Notes: generated from the sequence alone by a model not told the origin. DNA of 64,000 nt from Imbricaverruca yamaguchii (GCA_034440575.1 JAOTOL010001641.1:1913501-1977500); one strand, 5' to 3'; counted from the first letter of the stretch, positions 12,537-24,270 are shown. Numbers and translations: made by a program.

Positions 12537-13375
12537 TTAATTACAGTACAGATAGTCCTGGGGCTTTTTTGTTCCCTTGTGCCTGGCGATAACTGTTCCC
12601 TCAAGTGTTGATTTGAGGCTCAAAGTGCGCCTACTGAAGTTAAATCGGTGCTTGGCTTGCACCTTTCGGATCAGCCAATCGGAGTGGCACATGTCGGGAC
12701 CATTCCATCGGATGATCAGCTCTTTGGCTGCGTTTTGGTGGTCTAGCTGCCGATGAATGCCAAAGACGGCCTTGACTGAGCTGCCCATGCTCTCTACTAC
12801 GCTCTCGGGCGGGCTCATCAGCCAGAGCCTGATGACTACATTGAGGTAGGGTTGGAGAGCGACATTGCTTTGAGCACGCTGCCAGAGGAGCTTGAGGAGT
12901 TTCTGATTTGAGTCTGCGCAGCTCCGACTCATCGTGACATACGCCTCCTTGACGGCAGCTGGTGGGACAACGTCCGGGATGAGCCGGCGACCTCTGAGGC
13001 GGTCAATAGCACATGCTATGTCCCCAACGATACTAGAAGTTGGAGACCGTTGGAGGCTTGCCAAGTTGGCCACCAACTCGATGTCTGCCATGGACTGCAA
13101 GAGCTTGCCATTGTGACAGCCCTTACTGTCGCCCTTGGCATCGACACCAGCCTCGCGCCGCTCACAGTGCCGGCATAAGATTTGCAGAAAATCTGATATT
13201 TCGGCTACCTGCTTTGCCGTCAAATTTCCACTAAATGCCGCCATGCTTTGCCAGCAGATTGCTATCTCCTCCGGGTTCCCTCTTCTAAAGCGGCATGGAT
13301 ACCTGCAGTATCCAGCGGCGCACTTCCTGCCCTGATGCTGTCACGTGGCAACACAGCCGCCATCCCACGAAGCTG
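12537..13375 (-). pseudogene. hAT-like gene, C-terminal part after the insertion
   Basis: Continues the interrupted gene. From about 13340 to 12537 the frame is open and carries a Cys-rich segment, helices, and LWLMSPPESVVESMGSS with a later IIRWNGPD. That spaced pair is characteristic of an invertebrate hAT-derived protein family. The codon after REK in the upstream part fits ATG-CAG-CAG (MQQL) at 13375, but that frame ends before the one used here, so at least one frameshift lies between about 13265 and 13375. The protein ends at TAA/12537 after DYLYCN. Composition and strand agree with part 1. Confidence 0.6.
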
Positions 13376-13492
13376 CTGCATCTTCTAGACATAAAGACAT
13401 AAAGACATAAAAGATTAGTGCAACTCTGAGCCACAAGGGCCCTTCTTGGTTGCACTCTGTACACTGAACCAGTTGCCCACCAAATCTGCCAA

Positions 13493-15157
13493 TCAGCCCT
13501 CCCTGTAATACTGAAAAGCAAGCCCTCTATTCTTATAATGATTGTCTATGCTGTTTTTAAAGATGTTCAATGTGCTGCTACTGACGATGTTTTCTGGCAG
13601 CTGGTTCCAGTGTTCCACTACCCTGTTGGTGAAGAAAGTTTGCCTTAACCTTGTGCTGCTGTGGTTAATTTTAATTTTGAATTTATGACCTCTAATTGCA
13701 TCATTTCTGTTAAAGTCAAACATTTCCCCAAGGTATCCCCTCTCCAGACCATTGACAAATTTAAAGACCTCGATGAGATCTCCTCTCAGCCTTCTATATC
13801 TAAGTGAAAACATATTCAATTTCTTCAATCTTTCCTCATATGCCAGGTTGCTTATGCCATTAACCATTTTTGTAGCCCTCTTTTGTACTCTCTCTAAAAG
13901 CCAACAATGTTTTTCATAGCTAGGAGACCAAGCTTGGATGCAGTATTCCAAATGTGGCCTGACGTATGCACAGTAAAGCTTCCTGATCACTTCCTCACTT
14001 CTGTATGATACATTCCTATTTATTGCCCCGAGCATTCTCAGTGCCTTCTTCCTGGCTTCCTTGGTCTGTTCTGATGCCCCCAATTTTGTGTTTAGAATAA
14101 CACCTAAATCCTTCTCCTGTTGAGCCACTGATAGCACTTGGCCACCCATCAAGTATGGAGCCTTCATATGCTGCTTACCTACATGCATGATTTTGCACTT
14201 ATCAAAGTTAAATTTCATTTGCCATTCTTCGGACCACTTCACAAGTTCGTCTAAGTCTTTTTGCAGCGAGATATGCTCATCCTGACCTGTTATTGCCCTA
14301 AAGACCTTCAAATCATATGCAAATTTCAAAACTTTACTGCTTAGGCCACTTTCAATGTTATTTACAAATATAATGAACAGTAATGGCCCTAGTACTGACC
14401 CCTGGGGGACTCCACTAAGAACATTTTGCCATGATGACTTTGTACCATTTAGCATCACTCTTTGCTGTCTATCTGAAAGCCACAACTCTATCCATTTTAA
14501 GATGCTACCTGCAATACCATGGGACTGAAGCTGTATCATTAACCGTTTATGGGGTACCTTGTCAAAGGCCTTACTAAAGTCAAGATATGCTACATCAACC
14601 TGATTTCCCTGATCAAATTGTTCTGTGGCGAAGTTCAAAAAGTCCAAGAGGTTTGTGAGACACGATCGTCCTTTTCTAAATCCATGTTGAGTATCTTGAA
14701 TCAATCTGCTACCTTCCAGATAACTAAATATTCTATCCTTGATAATTGATTCGAGTACCTTGCAGACTAGGGATGTGAGACTTATTGGCCTATAGTTTTC
14801 AACTTTCCCTCTTTCTCCTTTCTTGAAAATAGTAACTACATTTGCCCTTTTCCAATCGGTTGGAATTTCATTATGTGAAACTGATCTACAAAATATTATA
14901 CTAAGTGGAAATGCCAGTTCCTTTTCAGTTTCCCGCAACACCCTAGCATAAATATCATCAGGTCCTGCTGCCTTATTTGGCTTTATTTTCCTGATATGAT
15001 TGTAAACAACATCACTACCAATGAAATCAACATCATTTGTCAGATCCCATGTAGCTGAACTATGGTGTACGGTCGGCAGATTGGTCATATCTTCCAATGT
15101 AAACACTGATTTGAACTGCTTGCTCAGCTCCTCAACCATCTCACTATCCTCACCCAA
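13493..15157 (-). pseudogene. CR1-like reverse transcriptase ORF (motif C mutated)
   Basis: Copies element RNA into DNA during target-primed integration. Visible RT landmarks, in order: KPNKAAGPDDI near residue 60, HGFRKGRSC, YLDFSKAFDKVPH (motif A with its Asp), GVPQGSVLGPLLF (motif B) and KFAYDLKVF at motif C. The family consensus at motif C is FADD; here the first Asp is Tyr (GAT to TAT), which should abolish catalysis. A thumb and a C-terminal HLEYCIQAWSP region typical of CR1-like proteins follow. The frame has no internal stop, so the inactivating change is a point mutation in an otherwise young-looking copy. The upstream endonuclease is in other frames. Confidence 0.88.
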
Positions 15158-15251
15158 TGTAGTCCCGTTTACTTCCAGTGGACCAATTGTGCTAGAAACT
15201 TTACTCAGCTTGTAGAAACTAAAGAACTTTTTACTGTCCCCATTACAGTTT

Positions 15252-16215
15252 CTAGCTAAATCCAGTTCCTTTGCTCGCTTTGCTGCTCTGGTTTTTTGCT
15301 TCAGTGTCTCTAGCTTTTCGATACGCCTTTAGATTAATGACATTTGAGGCTTCTTTAAAAACTCTAAATGCAGTTTTCTTAGCCCTAATTGCTTTTATCA
15401 CGTCTGGTGTAAGCCATGCTGGCTTTCCTACCCTTCTTTTGCGTCTTTGCTTTTGGGGGACATGTCTAATCTGAGTTTCCTTTAAGTAAGATTTGAACTT
15501 TTCCCACATTTCACAGGCATTTAAATTGGAGAATTCTTCTTCCCATCTGATGGCACTTAAAGCCGCTCTTATACCGTTAAAGTCTGCTCTGTTGAAATTT
15601 GGAACCTTTACCAAATTATCCTTGATAATTTCCCCTACATGTGCCTTGAATCTAACTATGTTATGGTCACTTTTTCCCAGAGTTTCGCCTACAGTCAAGT
15701 CTTGAACCAAGTCACTTAAATCCGAGAATACAAGGTCCAAGAATGAACCATGCCTGGTAGGTTCCGATACAAACTGGTGTAAGAACAGGTCCTCTTCAAG
15801 GCATTTCCTGAACATTTTGCATGATGGGAGCCAACACCAGCATTTTCATAACCTTTTAGATTAAAGTCACCGAGAATAAGGCACTTCCTCTTAAAGTTTC
15901 TACTGATTTCCTCACAAATCACCTTGTCAAGCTCCAGTTGCTGAGAATGTGGCAGGGTTCCTGATCGGTAGAAAGCTCCTATCCTAAGAGTATTGCTGTT
16001 GCCTTTTCCTACAGTGACATCAAGCCAAATGGACTCCACAGACACATTTTTATCCCCACCTGCTACTTTTTGAGAACTGAATAAGCTATTCACATAGAGC
16101 ATTACACCACCCCCCTTTCATTGCCGGACCCCTATTGCACGAAAACATATTGTATCCCTGGATCTCATAGTCCTGTAAGTTATCTCCAAAATATCCTTCA
16201 CTGACCCATGCCTCT
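15252..16215 (-). pseudogene. CR1-like endonuclease, frameshifted
   Basis: AP-endonuclease-like domain that nicks the target for reverse transcription. The reading continues across three frames: ITEAW...YEIQGYN in one (to about 16110), MLYVNSLF...LILGDFN in the next (to about 15830), and FVSEPTRHGS...GKSDHNIVRF in the third (to 15252). GDFN and SDHN are the expected catalytic motifs and both are present. Breaks fall near a C-run at about 16110, near 15830, and near 15270 before the RT frame. The N-terminal strand with the first catalytic residues is missing through 5' truncation. Non-functional. Confidence 0.8.
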
Positions 16216-16249
16216 GTAATGCAAATCTTCTCCCTTCTCTCTCTGCAAA

Positions 16250-18103
16250 TCTTCTCCCTAAAAATCTCCTGGCGCTCCCATGGAAGCCTTTGGACGTCCT
16301 GCAGTGCACTGCTGAGCTGTGCCACTACTGCATAGACATCAAGCAGTGCTGAGACACGAACCCTGAAGGTGGAGTCGCGCCCTCTCAGGAGCTTGAGCTC
16401 CTCCTCGATCTCCTCCAGGACATTTGCCTTCGCCTTGGAGTTCTGCAGACGGTTTTCGAGGGCACGAGTAGTAGCCCGCAGATTGGTGATAAACGCCTTG
16501 AACACTTTAGCAGCATGTGGGGCGAACCGTGTGTCTGACCAGAGGAGTGGTTTGCGCGTGGCCAACCCCATGCTCTCCCCACAAGCAACCAGCTCCTCAT
16601 ATCCCTTGCCATGGGTAAAACGTTTGGTCATGCGAGAGACCATGGTGATGGTGTCGTTTACCCATCTGCAGGTTGGGGCTGACCTGGCATTCCCATCTGC
16701 TAAGTTGAGTAGGTGCGCACCATCCCAAAAGCATGGCACGCAGGGCGGCTTTGAGCGGACTGCAAGGTCTTTGTCGCTGTTGGCCAACTTCCTCAGAAAC
16801 TGGACTGGCACACCTAGCTGATGGTACTGACCATCTGTACATATTGCCGCCAGCTGCTCCACGCGCTTGATGCCTACACAGGCGGTTGTCGCCAGCCACT
16901 CCTCCGCGAGTGAAGCACCGTCGTGGTTCTTCACGATAGGAGCGCCGATGATGAAAGCCTGGACCATTGCATCATCAGGGGCCTGGGAAACGATGGTTAT
17001 GACAGCAGTAATGTCTATGGTGCGGTGATTCAGGGTCACCTTGTCTGCCACAAGCGCAACACACGGCGAAGACTCAACGTGACGGGTCACGGCGCTGAGA
17101 ATTTCATCAGCGAAGGCATCGCGGAATCGTGCCATTTTAACAGATGAGTGGCAGATGTTGCCCACATCAGCACCACTGAGCTTCAGCAACACGATTAGCT
17201 TTTCAAATTCAGTCTGCGGCAGTGACTCCTCCAGCACGTGATAGGCCACACGCAGGACTCGCTTGCTGACATCTGCTGCCTCCTTGCTCTCCTTCGTCTT
17301 TCTGGTGCTCTTATCTTCATCTGCTCGCATATACTCCTTGTGCTTGGTGGACGTCAGGTGGCATTTCAATGACGCTTTGAGCAGCACGAACGACCGAGGA
17401 AGTGTCATGGGCTTTGGAAAGGACGTCCCGAGAGAGAAGTCATATCGGTAGACGCCAGCGACGTTAGTGGATTTCATGTCAGGAAGCTGGTTAGGACTGA
17501 AATCCGGGTTGCAGACGTCACAGTAGATGACACCGAGGTCTGGAACACACTTGAGGTGATGGGATGAGGCACGGATAAAAGATTCGAGGTCCCTTGCAAA
17601 TTTGAGGGCCTCGAGCTCATCCTTATCACTCACTTCATGCATGACGGTATCACCATGGATGCGAGGCCCTTCCATCAGCTGACAGAGGCGGGAGACTGTT
17701 GACTCCAGCTTCCCTATCTTGGCCGTGCACGCACACACTTCGACCGCACGATGAGACGTGCCGGCCGCACCCTGCCCAGGAACCGGAGCGTCTCGCACGG
17801 GAGCTGCATCACCTGGTGCGTCTCGCCCGGGAGCTGCATCGCCTGGTGCGTCTCGCCCGGGAGCTGCATCACCTGGTGTGTCCCGCCCGGGAGCTGCATC
17901 GCCGGGTGCGTCCCGCCTGGGAGCTGCATCACCTGGTGCGTCCCGTCCGGGAGCTGGGTCGCCTGGTGCGTCCCGTCCGGGAGCTGGGTCGCCTGGTGCA
18001 TCCCGCCTTGGAGCTGGGTCGCTGGACGCGTCTCGCCCGGGAGCTGCATGGCCTGGTGCGTCCCGCCTGGGAGCTGCATCGCTGGGTGCGTCCAATCCAG
18101 GAG
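16250..18103 (-). pseudogene. hAT-like gene, large exon, part 1
   Basis: Opens at a TTTTGGCGTAG acceptor. The first ~115 codons are tandem in-frame repeats of a 10-residue unit (GRDAPGDAAP-like). Next come a coiled stretch, YCDVC with a later KCHLTSTKHKE that together look like a second zinc-binding unit, and a transposase-like core containing VALVADKVTLNHRTID and a long helical C-terminal part. Coding ends at WERQEIFREK, where the retrotransposon begins. In intact relatives this core is the RNase-H-like catalytic domain of hAT enzymes; I cannot assign all three acidic residues, so activity is doubtful even before the insertion. The frame is otherwise open for over 600 codons, which suggests the insertion is younger than the gene. 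Confidence 0.6.
17760..18103 (-). repeat. 30-bp coding minisatellite at the exon start
   Basis: About 11 units of 30 bp (GCTCCCGGGCGAGACGCACC AGGTGATGCA), read in frame as a Pro/Ala/Asp/Gly-rich 10-residue repeat. The first unit starts exactly at the 3' splice site (TAG/CTCC), and each later unit repeats an acceptor-like GCAG/CTCC. Confidence 0.85.
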
Positions 18104-18529
18104 CTACGCCAAAATTAACACATATCAGTGCAGGCATCAATACATCAGGGTTAAAATATTGGTTTTTCGTTAGGTGTGAAATGTCGAAACGAGCATAGCA
18201 GGATGTCTAAATTTGGCATGTAGGTAGTGTAATTTAAATTGCTTTTGATGTCTTTCAAACCAAAATTAGAGTTAATGGTGTAGGTAATTATGACTGGACC
18301 TTTATCATTTGTTTTGAGGTTTATAATTTAGGAAGTATCTCGTATTTCATGAACGAGATACTGTTAGAAAGGAGACATGAATAGTTCATATCCAGGAGCT
18401 GGATGCCGATACTTCTTGGAGAAGGATGTTGATTGAGTGTTCAGAAAGTGTTATATTCCACCCTATTTCGCGAATAATTTATAACTGCAATACATTGACA
18501 AACGACAAATGTTAATAAATGACAAATCT

Positions 18530-19537
18530 TTTCCATTATTCTAAAATATGCTCAGAGCACTTCCAATAACAATGAAGTTAGGTAGCTACTTCCAATATTC
18601 AACTATTCTGTTGGTGAAGAAAGGCTCTCTTAGCTATGTCCTGCTATGGCTAACTTTAATTTTGAATTGATGACTTCTAATTGTATCATTTCTGTTAAAT
18701 TTCACAAATTGCTTGCAGTATCACTGTATGTCTCCCCTCAGCTTTCTATAATTGAGAGAACATATTGAATTTTTCAAACCTTCCTTTGTGTGCTAGGTTG
18801 TTTACACATTAACAAGACATTAACCATTTTCGTTGCCCTCTTTTACACTCTCTTGAAGAGCAAACAATCTTTCCCATAACCAGGTGCCCCAAACCTGAAC
18901 ATGGTATTCCAAAGGCAGCCTGACATGTGCACAGTAAAGCTTTCTGATAACTACTTCACTTTTGTATGATACATTCCAATTGATTGCCCCAAGCATTTGT
19001 ACTATCTTTCTGGTTGTACATTTTCAATACTATCTACAAATATAATGAACAATGGTGATCCCAGTAATGACCACTGGCTGACTCTTGTAAGAACGTCTTC
19101 CACAAGACTTTGTAATTTAGCATCATTAGCTGTTGATCTTAAAACTATAACACTATTTCCACATTAGGTTTGTAGAAAAAATAAAAAAGTCCAAGTGATT
19201 TGTCAGACATGATCAATCATTCTTAAAATCATGTTGAATATCACAAATAAATATGTTTCTTTCCAGAAAACTACCATGCTATCCTCAGCAACTGCTTCAA
19301 TTGCCTTGCAGACTAGGGATGCAAGACTTGCATACTGGTCTACAATTTGCAACTTTCCCGGTCATGGATTCTTAAAAATAGGAACTACATTTGCCCTTTT
19401 CCAATCTGATGTAATTTCTTGTAGTTAAAATGACCTACAAGATATGATACTAAGTGGAATCTCCAATTATTTTTCAGCTTGCAATGCCCTAGTACACCTT
19501 TCATGAGAGCCTGCTGCCATCATGTGACTTTATTTTA
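18530..19537 (-). mobile_element. Old, diverged CR1-like copy (RT part)
   Basis: Aligns by eye with 13590-14995 of the younger copy with many substitutions and internal deletions, no open frame. It ends abruptly where the 3' end of the next copy begins. Confidence 0.75.
19231..19537 (-). pseudogene. RT remnant within the old copy
   Basis: Corresponds to the RT N-terminal third of the younger copy (around 14690-14995): phrases such as CTTGCAGACTAGGGATG and CCCTTTTCCAATC are shared. Stops and indels are frequent. Confidence 0.6.
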
Positions 19538-21230
19538 AGACATAAAAGCAGAGACATAAAGAATAAATGCACCTACAAGCCACAGGAATCCTTCTGAGTT
19601 GGATTTTGTGAACACCAGGGACTGGTTGGGCACCAGATTTGTCAAATATGTATTAACTATCCCTGGAATGCTAGAAAATAACCCCTCTCTCCTAATAATA
19701 TTTGCAATATGCTATTTAAAGGATGTTAATGGAGTCTGTTAGCTGGTTCCAATGACCAACTACCATGTTGGTGAAGAAAGATTATCTTAGACATAAAGAC
19801 ATAAAAACATAACAGATTAGTGCAACTATGAGCCACAAGGGCCCTTCTTGGTTGCACTCTGTACACTGAACCAGTTGCCCACCAAGTCTGTCAATCAGCC
19901 CTCCCTGTAATACTGAAAAGCAAGCCCTCTATTCTTATGATTGTCTATGCTGTTTTTAAAGATGTTCATTGCGCTGCTACTGACAATGTTTTCTGGCAGC
20001 TGGTTCCAGTGTTCTACTACACAGTTGGTGAAGAAAGTCTGCCTTAACCTTGTTCTGCTGTGGTTAACTTTAATTTTGAATTTATAACCTCTAATTGCAT
20101 CATTTCTGTTCCATTCAAACATTTCCCAAAGATATCCCCTCTCCAGACCATTGACAAATTTAAAGACCTAGATGAGATCTCCTCTCAGCCTTCTATATCT
20201 AAGTGAAAACATATTCAATTTCTTCAATCTTTCCTCATATGCCAGGTTGCTTATGCCATTAACCATTTTTGTAGCCCTTTTTTGTACTCTCTCTAAAAGC
20301 CAACAATCTTTTTCATAGCTAGGAGACCAAACTTGGATGCAGTATTCCAAAGGTGGTCTGACGTATGCACAGTAAAGCTTCCTGATCACTTCCTCACTTC
20401 TGTATGATACATTCCTATTTATTGCCCCGAGCATTCTCAGTGCCTTCTTCCTGGCTTCCTTGGTCTGTTCTGATGCCCCCAGTTTTGTGTTTAGAATAAA
20501 ACCTAAATCCTCCTCCTGTTGAGTCACTGATAGCACTTGGCCTCCCATCAAGTATGGAGCCTTCATATGCTGCTTACCTACATGCATGATTTTGCACTTA
20601 TCAAAATTAAATTTCATTTGCCATTCTTCGGACCACTTCACAAGTTCGTCTAAGTCTTTTTGCAGTGAGATATGCTCATCTTGACCTGTTATTGCCCTAA
20701 AGACCTTCAAATCATCCACAAATTTCAAAACTTTACTGCTTAGGCCACTTTCAATGTCATTTACAAATATAATGAACAGTAGTGGCCCCAGTACTGACCC
20801 CTTGCTTGCTTACTCTTAACCTTGTACTACTATGATTCATCTTGATTTGGAATTATTGGCCTCTAATTACACCATATCAGTTAAATTGAAGCATTTCCCT
20901 TGCCTATCATTTCTGCTGACCATGGACCAAGGCTGCTTAAATCATTAACCATATTTGTTGCCCTCTTTTCTATCTTGAAAAGCCAACAATCTGTCATAAC
21001 TAGGTTATCAGGCTTTAATGCAATTTCCAAATGTGGCCTGACATATGCATAGTAGCTTCCTGATAACTTCTTCACTTCATATGACACATTTATACTTATT
21101 GCCCAAACATACCAATGTTTTCTTTCTGGCTTACATGCTGCATACCAGCATGCATAACATTACACTTGTCAAAGTAAAATTTCTTGTAACAATTTTGTCT
21201 GACCACTTTACAAACATATAGAAGTCTTTC
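19538..21230 (-). mobile_element. Middle-aged CR1-like copy split by a younger one
   Basis: Its 3' end is 19538-19788 (starting with diverged AGACATAAA octamers) and its interior resumes at about 20806-21230. Sequence before the break (GGTGAAGAAAGATTATCTTA) and after it (CTTAACCTTGTACTACTATG) are adjacent in the element consensus, so the intervening 1 kb copy is a nested insertion. Confidence 0.75.
19789..20803 (-). mobile_element. Young CR1-like copy nested in an older one
   Basis: Very similar to 13387-14395, including the 3' octamers (19789-19812). It is 5'-truncated just after RT motif C. The reading frame is broken by a TAG at 20165-20167 and motif C reads FVDD instead of FADD. Flanks TTATCTTA (19782-19789) and TTACTCTTA (20810-20818) look like an imperfect target-site duplication. 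Confidence 0.85.
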
Positions 21231-21504
21231 AATAGAAACATGCTCACCGTGAGCTCAATATGCACTCAGTCATGGTGGATCTCATTAATACGCATGTCGC
21301 ATACTCAGTTATAGTGGATCTCATTAATTCACACACTATGATAAAAGCTATGACAATTTTTTTAATGGCTTTAAGGTGTAGCAACAGGTCATTTTGCACC
21401 CAATAAAAGCTCGGATTTCAACATGCTAAAAACAAGCATGATTTAAGCACTGGTGTGAAACAGGTGAAGCCTAGTATAATTGCCTACTGTCCAGGAAGAC
21501 TTAC

Positions 21505-21638
21505 CACTCTGTAGCCATCCATCCAATGGGCCTGTCTTCTTTTCCTTTGCGGGCATGCCTGGATGTTTACGCCTTGTATGCTTGGGCAAGTTTTGAGATG
21601 ACCCATAGAAGTCACAATATGTGCAAAATACGTTGCGC
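21505..21638 (-). CDS. Zinc-finger exon of the hAT-like gene
   Basis: 134 bp between a CATCTAG acceptor and a consensus GTAAGT donor. It encodes a single C2H2-like finger, FCTYCDFYGSSQ then NLPKHTRRKH (C-x2-C-x11-H-x4-H), followed by a basic stretch and GPLDGWLQS, which resembles the QxSLDSWL-like tail found in some hAT proteins. There is no ATG upstream in frame before the acceptor, so an earlier exon with the start codon must exist; a GC-richer stretch at 21780-22050 could hold the promoter, but this is unproven. Its 3' phase (one base) fits the exon starting at 18103. Confidence 0.6.
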
Positions 21639-21719
21639 CTAGATGATATTAACAGGTGCACTGTAATGTCGCACAGCAACCTGGTTTTGAGTACACAAAA
21701 CAAGGCTTAGCGCAGTAAA

Positions 21720-22900
21720 CAGAAATAATATATATTTCAGAGCCGTCAATTAACCGCCATCACATTCGAGCAACACGAACCAGAAGTTCAAATCAAAGGT
21801 CAATCGTAATGCTGGCTTGTGATTGGTTCATTCCGCCAGCGACAGCGGTTCTCGTCGCACCGAACAGGACAATGTGCTGGCAGCTTTGGCGACAGCGAAG
21901 CGGCCACGGTGGCGACCAGATCGTCGCTAGCAATCAGGCGTTTTCCCCAATGGTTTTGTACAGTGGTCGCCGACCGGTCGCCGATGAAAAGGACGCTCCG
22001 GTCCAGCGCGGTGCTTTTGCGAGCAGATTTCTGTTCGCATGTTTGACATGTGCTTGAGGATATGAAATCCTTCCAATTGCTGAATGAAAAACTAGAAGGA
22101 GCTTATAAAGTCACAGGGATGGCTAGAAACTGTTGCCAACGTGCTTTTGTTCCAAATGGGCTCTTCCTCATGCATACTTATTTTAGCAAATTATCTTTTT
22201 TTCAGAGTATAACTATTTCAGGAAATATAATTTACGAAAGCAGTCACTCCAGCAGACATAATTGTCCAGCTCTTGACATTTCCAAGCTATTTAGGTAATT
22301 TTGGTCGCCAAAATTGCTGATAGTTGTAACCACTTGGGCGCCGTCCCCATGTACCATATTGGAGGTTTTTTTACCTCTGCAGCCTTCTGTTATAACTTAC
22401 CGGAAAAGCTATGAAATGTGAAGTGTTCTTGGTTTAACGATCGTCACGCATTGGAAACGTCACGACAATCATCTTGCAATGGCAAACAAGTAGTTGCAAT
22501 CAAAGAATGAATATGCAAAGACTTCAGTTGTATTAATGTGTGGCTCGGTGGAAAATGATGCCCAGGCAGGTGACAGACTATGCACTAACACTGGAAATTC
22601 GCGGCACTTTTCCATCGAATTGTGCTCTTGAGTTTTATATAAAAGGACAAAGCGGAGTAAGTGAAACACAATCATACCGGTTGATTATGAAAGCTTTGCC
22701 ATAATTTTTGTTTATAATACTTCCGCCGAGTCTGAAATCAAGCCCAATACATATATGTCAGTGCATGCTTCTGAGAAAACACAGCAGGTCAGTGTATTGC
22801 AGCCTCCTCTCTCTCTCTCTATCTTCTCCCGAATCTTTACCATCTTCTTGGCCTTCACCTGGACTTAACTCCGATATCAAAGCACGTAAAAAGGGTGCGC
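21720..22900. other. Intergenic region between hAT-like gene and rabphilin-like exons
   Basis: GC-richer segment at 21780-22050 with several GGTCGCC/GGCGACC words that could be a promoter of the minus-strand gene or a degraded transposon end. The rest is AT-rich with no recognisable coding exon. A short (CT)n lies at 22806-22822. Confidence 0.3.
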
Positions 22901-22966
22901 CAGCAGTCGCGTCTATCGACGACAGGCGGTACACCCCCTTGTCTGCCAGAACGGGCGGTGACGGTG

Positions 22967-23044
22967 GCGGTGGCAGTGGCGGTGGCGGTGGCGGTGGCGG
23001 TGGCGGTGGCGGTGGCGGTGGCGGTGGCGGTGGCGGTGGCGGTG
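22967..23044. repeat. (GGTGGC)n microsatellite
   Basis: Twelve to thirteen hexamer units. It gives poly-Gly, Val-Ala and Arg-His frames, all shadows. It lies about 100 bases upstream of the first recognised C2B exon. Confidence 0.95.
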
Positions 23045-23123
23045 CCGACCGCGGCAGGCTGGCGCTCCCGCCGCCCTTACGGCACGCTCAGCCCGTCGGC
23101 TGTTCACAAACAGGTCTCAGTGA

Positions 23124-23548
<425 letters not shown>

Positions 23549-23899
23549 CAGTGGTGCTATGGTGGTGAATACCCGTTGTGTTTGTTGCTTTTGCAATGTT
23601 AGGTTGATATACAATCGTTTAGTCTGGTCGTCTAAAGCAGACCACAACACTCCGTGGCTTTGGTGGGTGGCATTGTTGGGTGGTCCGGGAGTGGCACTGA
23701 TCGGTGGTCCAAAGTCCTGCTTCGCTCAATGTTCTCTCCCGACCGTATTGCTACCTATCTTGCCATGTTCAGTTACCGGGGCTTATGGGACACCAAAGCC
23801 CCTCCCATCCAACGCTATTAGCACACGGCCCTGGCTCGTTATATGAACAGAGGGAGGGGCGATGAGTGTTTCCTTTTGGGCCGTGGTTGGCTCCTACGT

Positions 23900-24270
23900 A
23901 TGTCGGGATCAGGCTCGAGACTGCGGGCTCGAGACCGGGACCGAGGTCAAAATAGAGACGGTGACACAGAGACTCACAGAGATTTAGACAGTGATCGAGG
24001 TCGAGGGAGCGGCAGAAATACTGACCGATACCGAGATCGAGATCGCGACAGTGGCAGATACCGACTGATATTTGGACCGAAATCATAAGACAGAGATAGA
24101 GAACGTGACCGTACCAAAGACAGACAGACAGACTGGGACAGAGCTTTCTCCCAAGAGTAGATCAACACAGTGATATGAACATAAATATATTTAGACTGAA
24201 ATCAAGAAACAGAGATCGAGCAAAGGACAAATACAAATAGTGACCCAGACCGAGATCAAGCCAGTAACAT
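23900..24270. repeat. Degenerate GAYMGAG-type short repeats
   Basis: Purine-rich plus strand with recurring GACCGAGATCGAGATCG-like words. It translates to alternating Arg/Asp, which can be mistaken for an RD/RS domain; the stop at 24086 and lack of splice context suggest simple repeat. Confidence 0.6.

Larger units (their letters stand above)
13387..16245 (-). mobile_element. CR1-like non-LTR retrotransposon, 5'-truncated, inserted in the hAT-like gene
   Basis: On the minus strand the element reads endonuclease, linker, reverse transcriptase, then a 3' end of three TTTATGTC octamers (13387-13412), an end type known for CR1/L2-group elements. It starts inside the endonuclease (ITEAW) and so lacks ORF1 and the endonuclease N-terminus. 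Flanks share CTGCATCTTCT (13376-13386) and CTGCAAATCTTCT (16243-16255), a probable imperfect target-site duplication. At least three frameshifts break the endonuclease half, while the RT frame of 554 codons is open. It is closely similar to the copy at 19789-20805. Confidence 0.88.
12537..21638 (-). pseudogene. Zinc-finger/hAT-transposase-like gene broken by a CR1-like insertion
   Basis: Gene model: zinc-finger exon 21505-21638, intron of 3.4 kb filled with CR1-like copies, then a large exon starting at 18103 whose continuation lies at 13375-12537 on the far side of a retrotransposon (13387 to about 16245). The two exons join in phase: the first ends with one base of a codon (before GTAAGT) and the second supplies two (after a TAG acceptor). 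The protein has a C2H2-like finger, a repeat region, a second C-x2-C...H-x5-H unit, a hAT-type core, and a C-terminal region with an ESMGSS...RWNGP pattern typical, as I recall, of an invertebrate hAT-derived family (KIAA1586/ZNF862-like). I infer a domesticated or decayed hAT transposase protein. The insertion, and a frame change at 13320-13375, argue that it is no longer functional. Confidence 0.65.

Noticed and set aside
23843..24088. Arg/Asp-repeat protein exon
   Set aside because: Low-complexity purine repeat inside an intron, stop in frame, no splice context.
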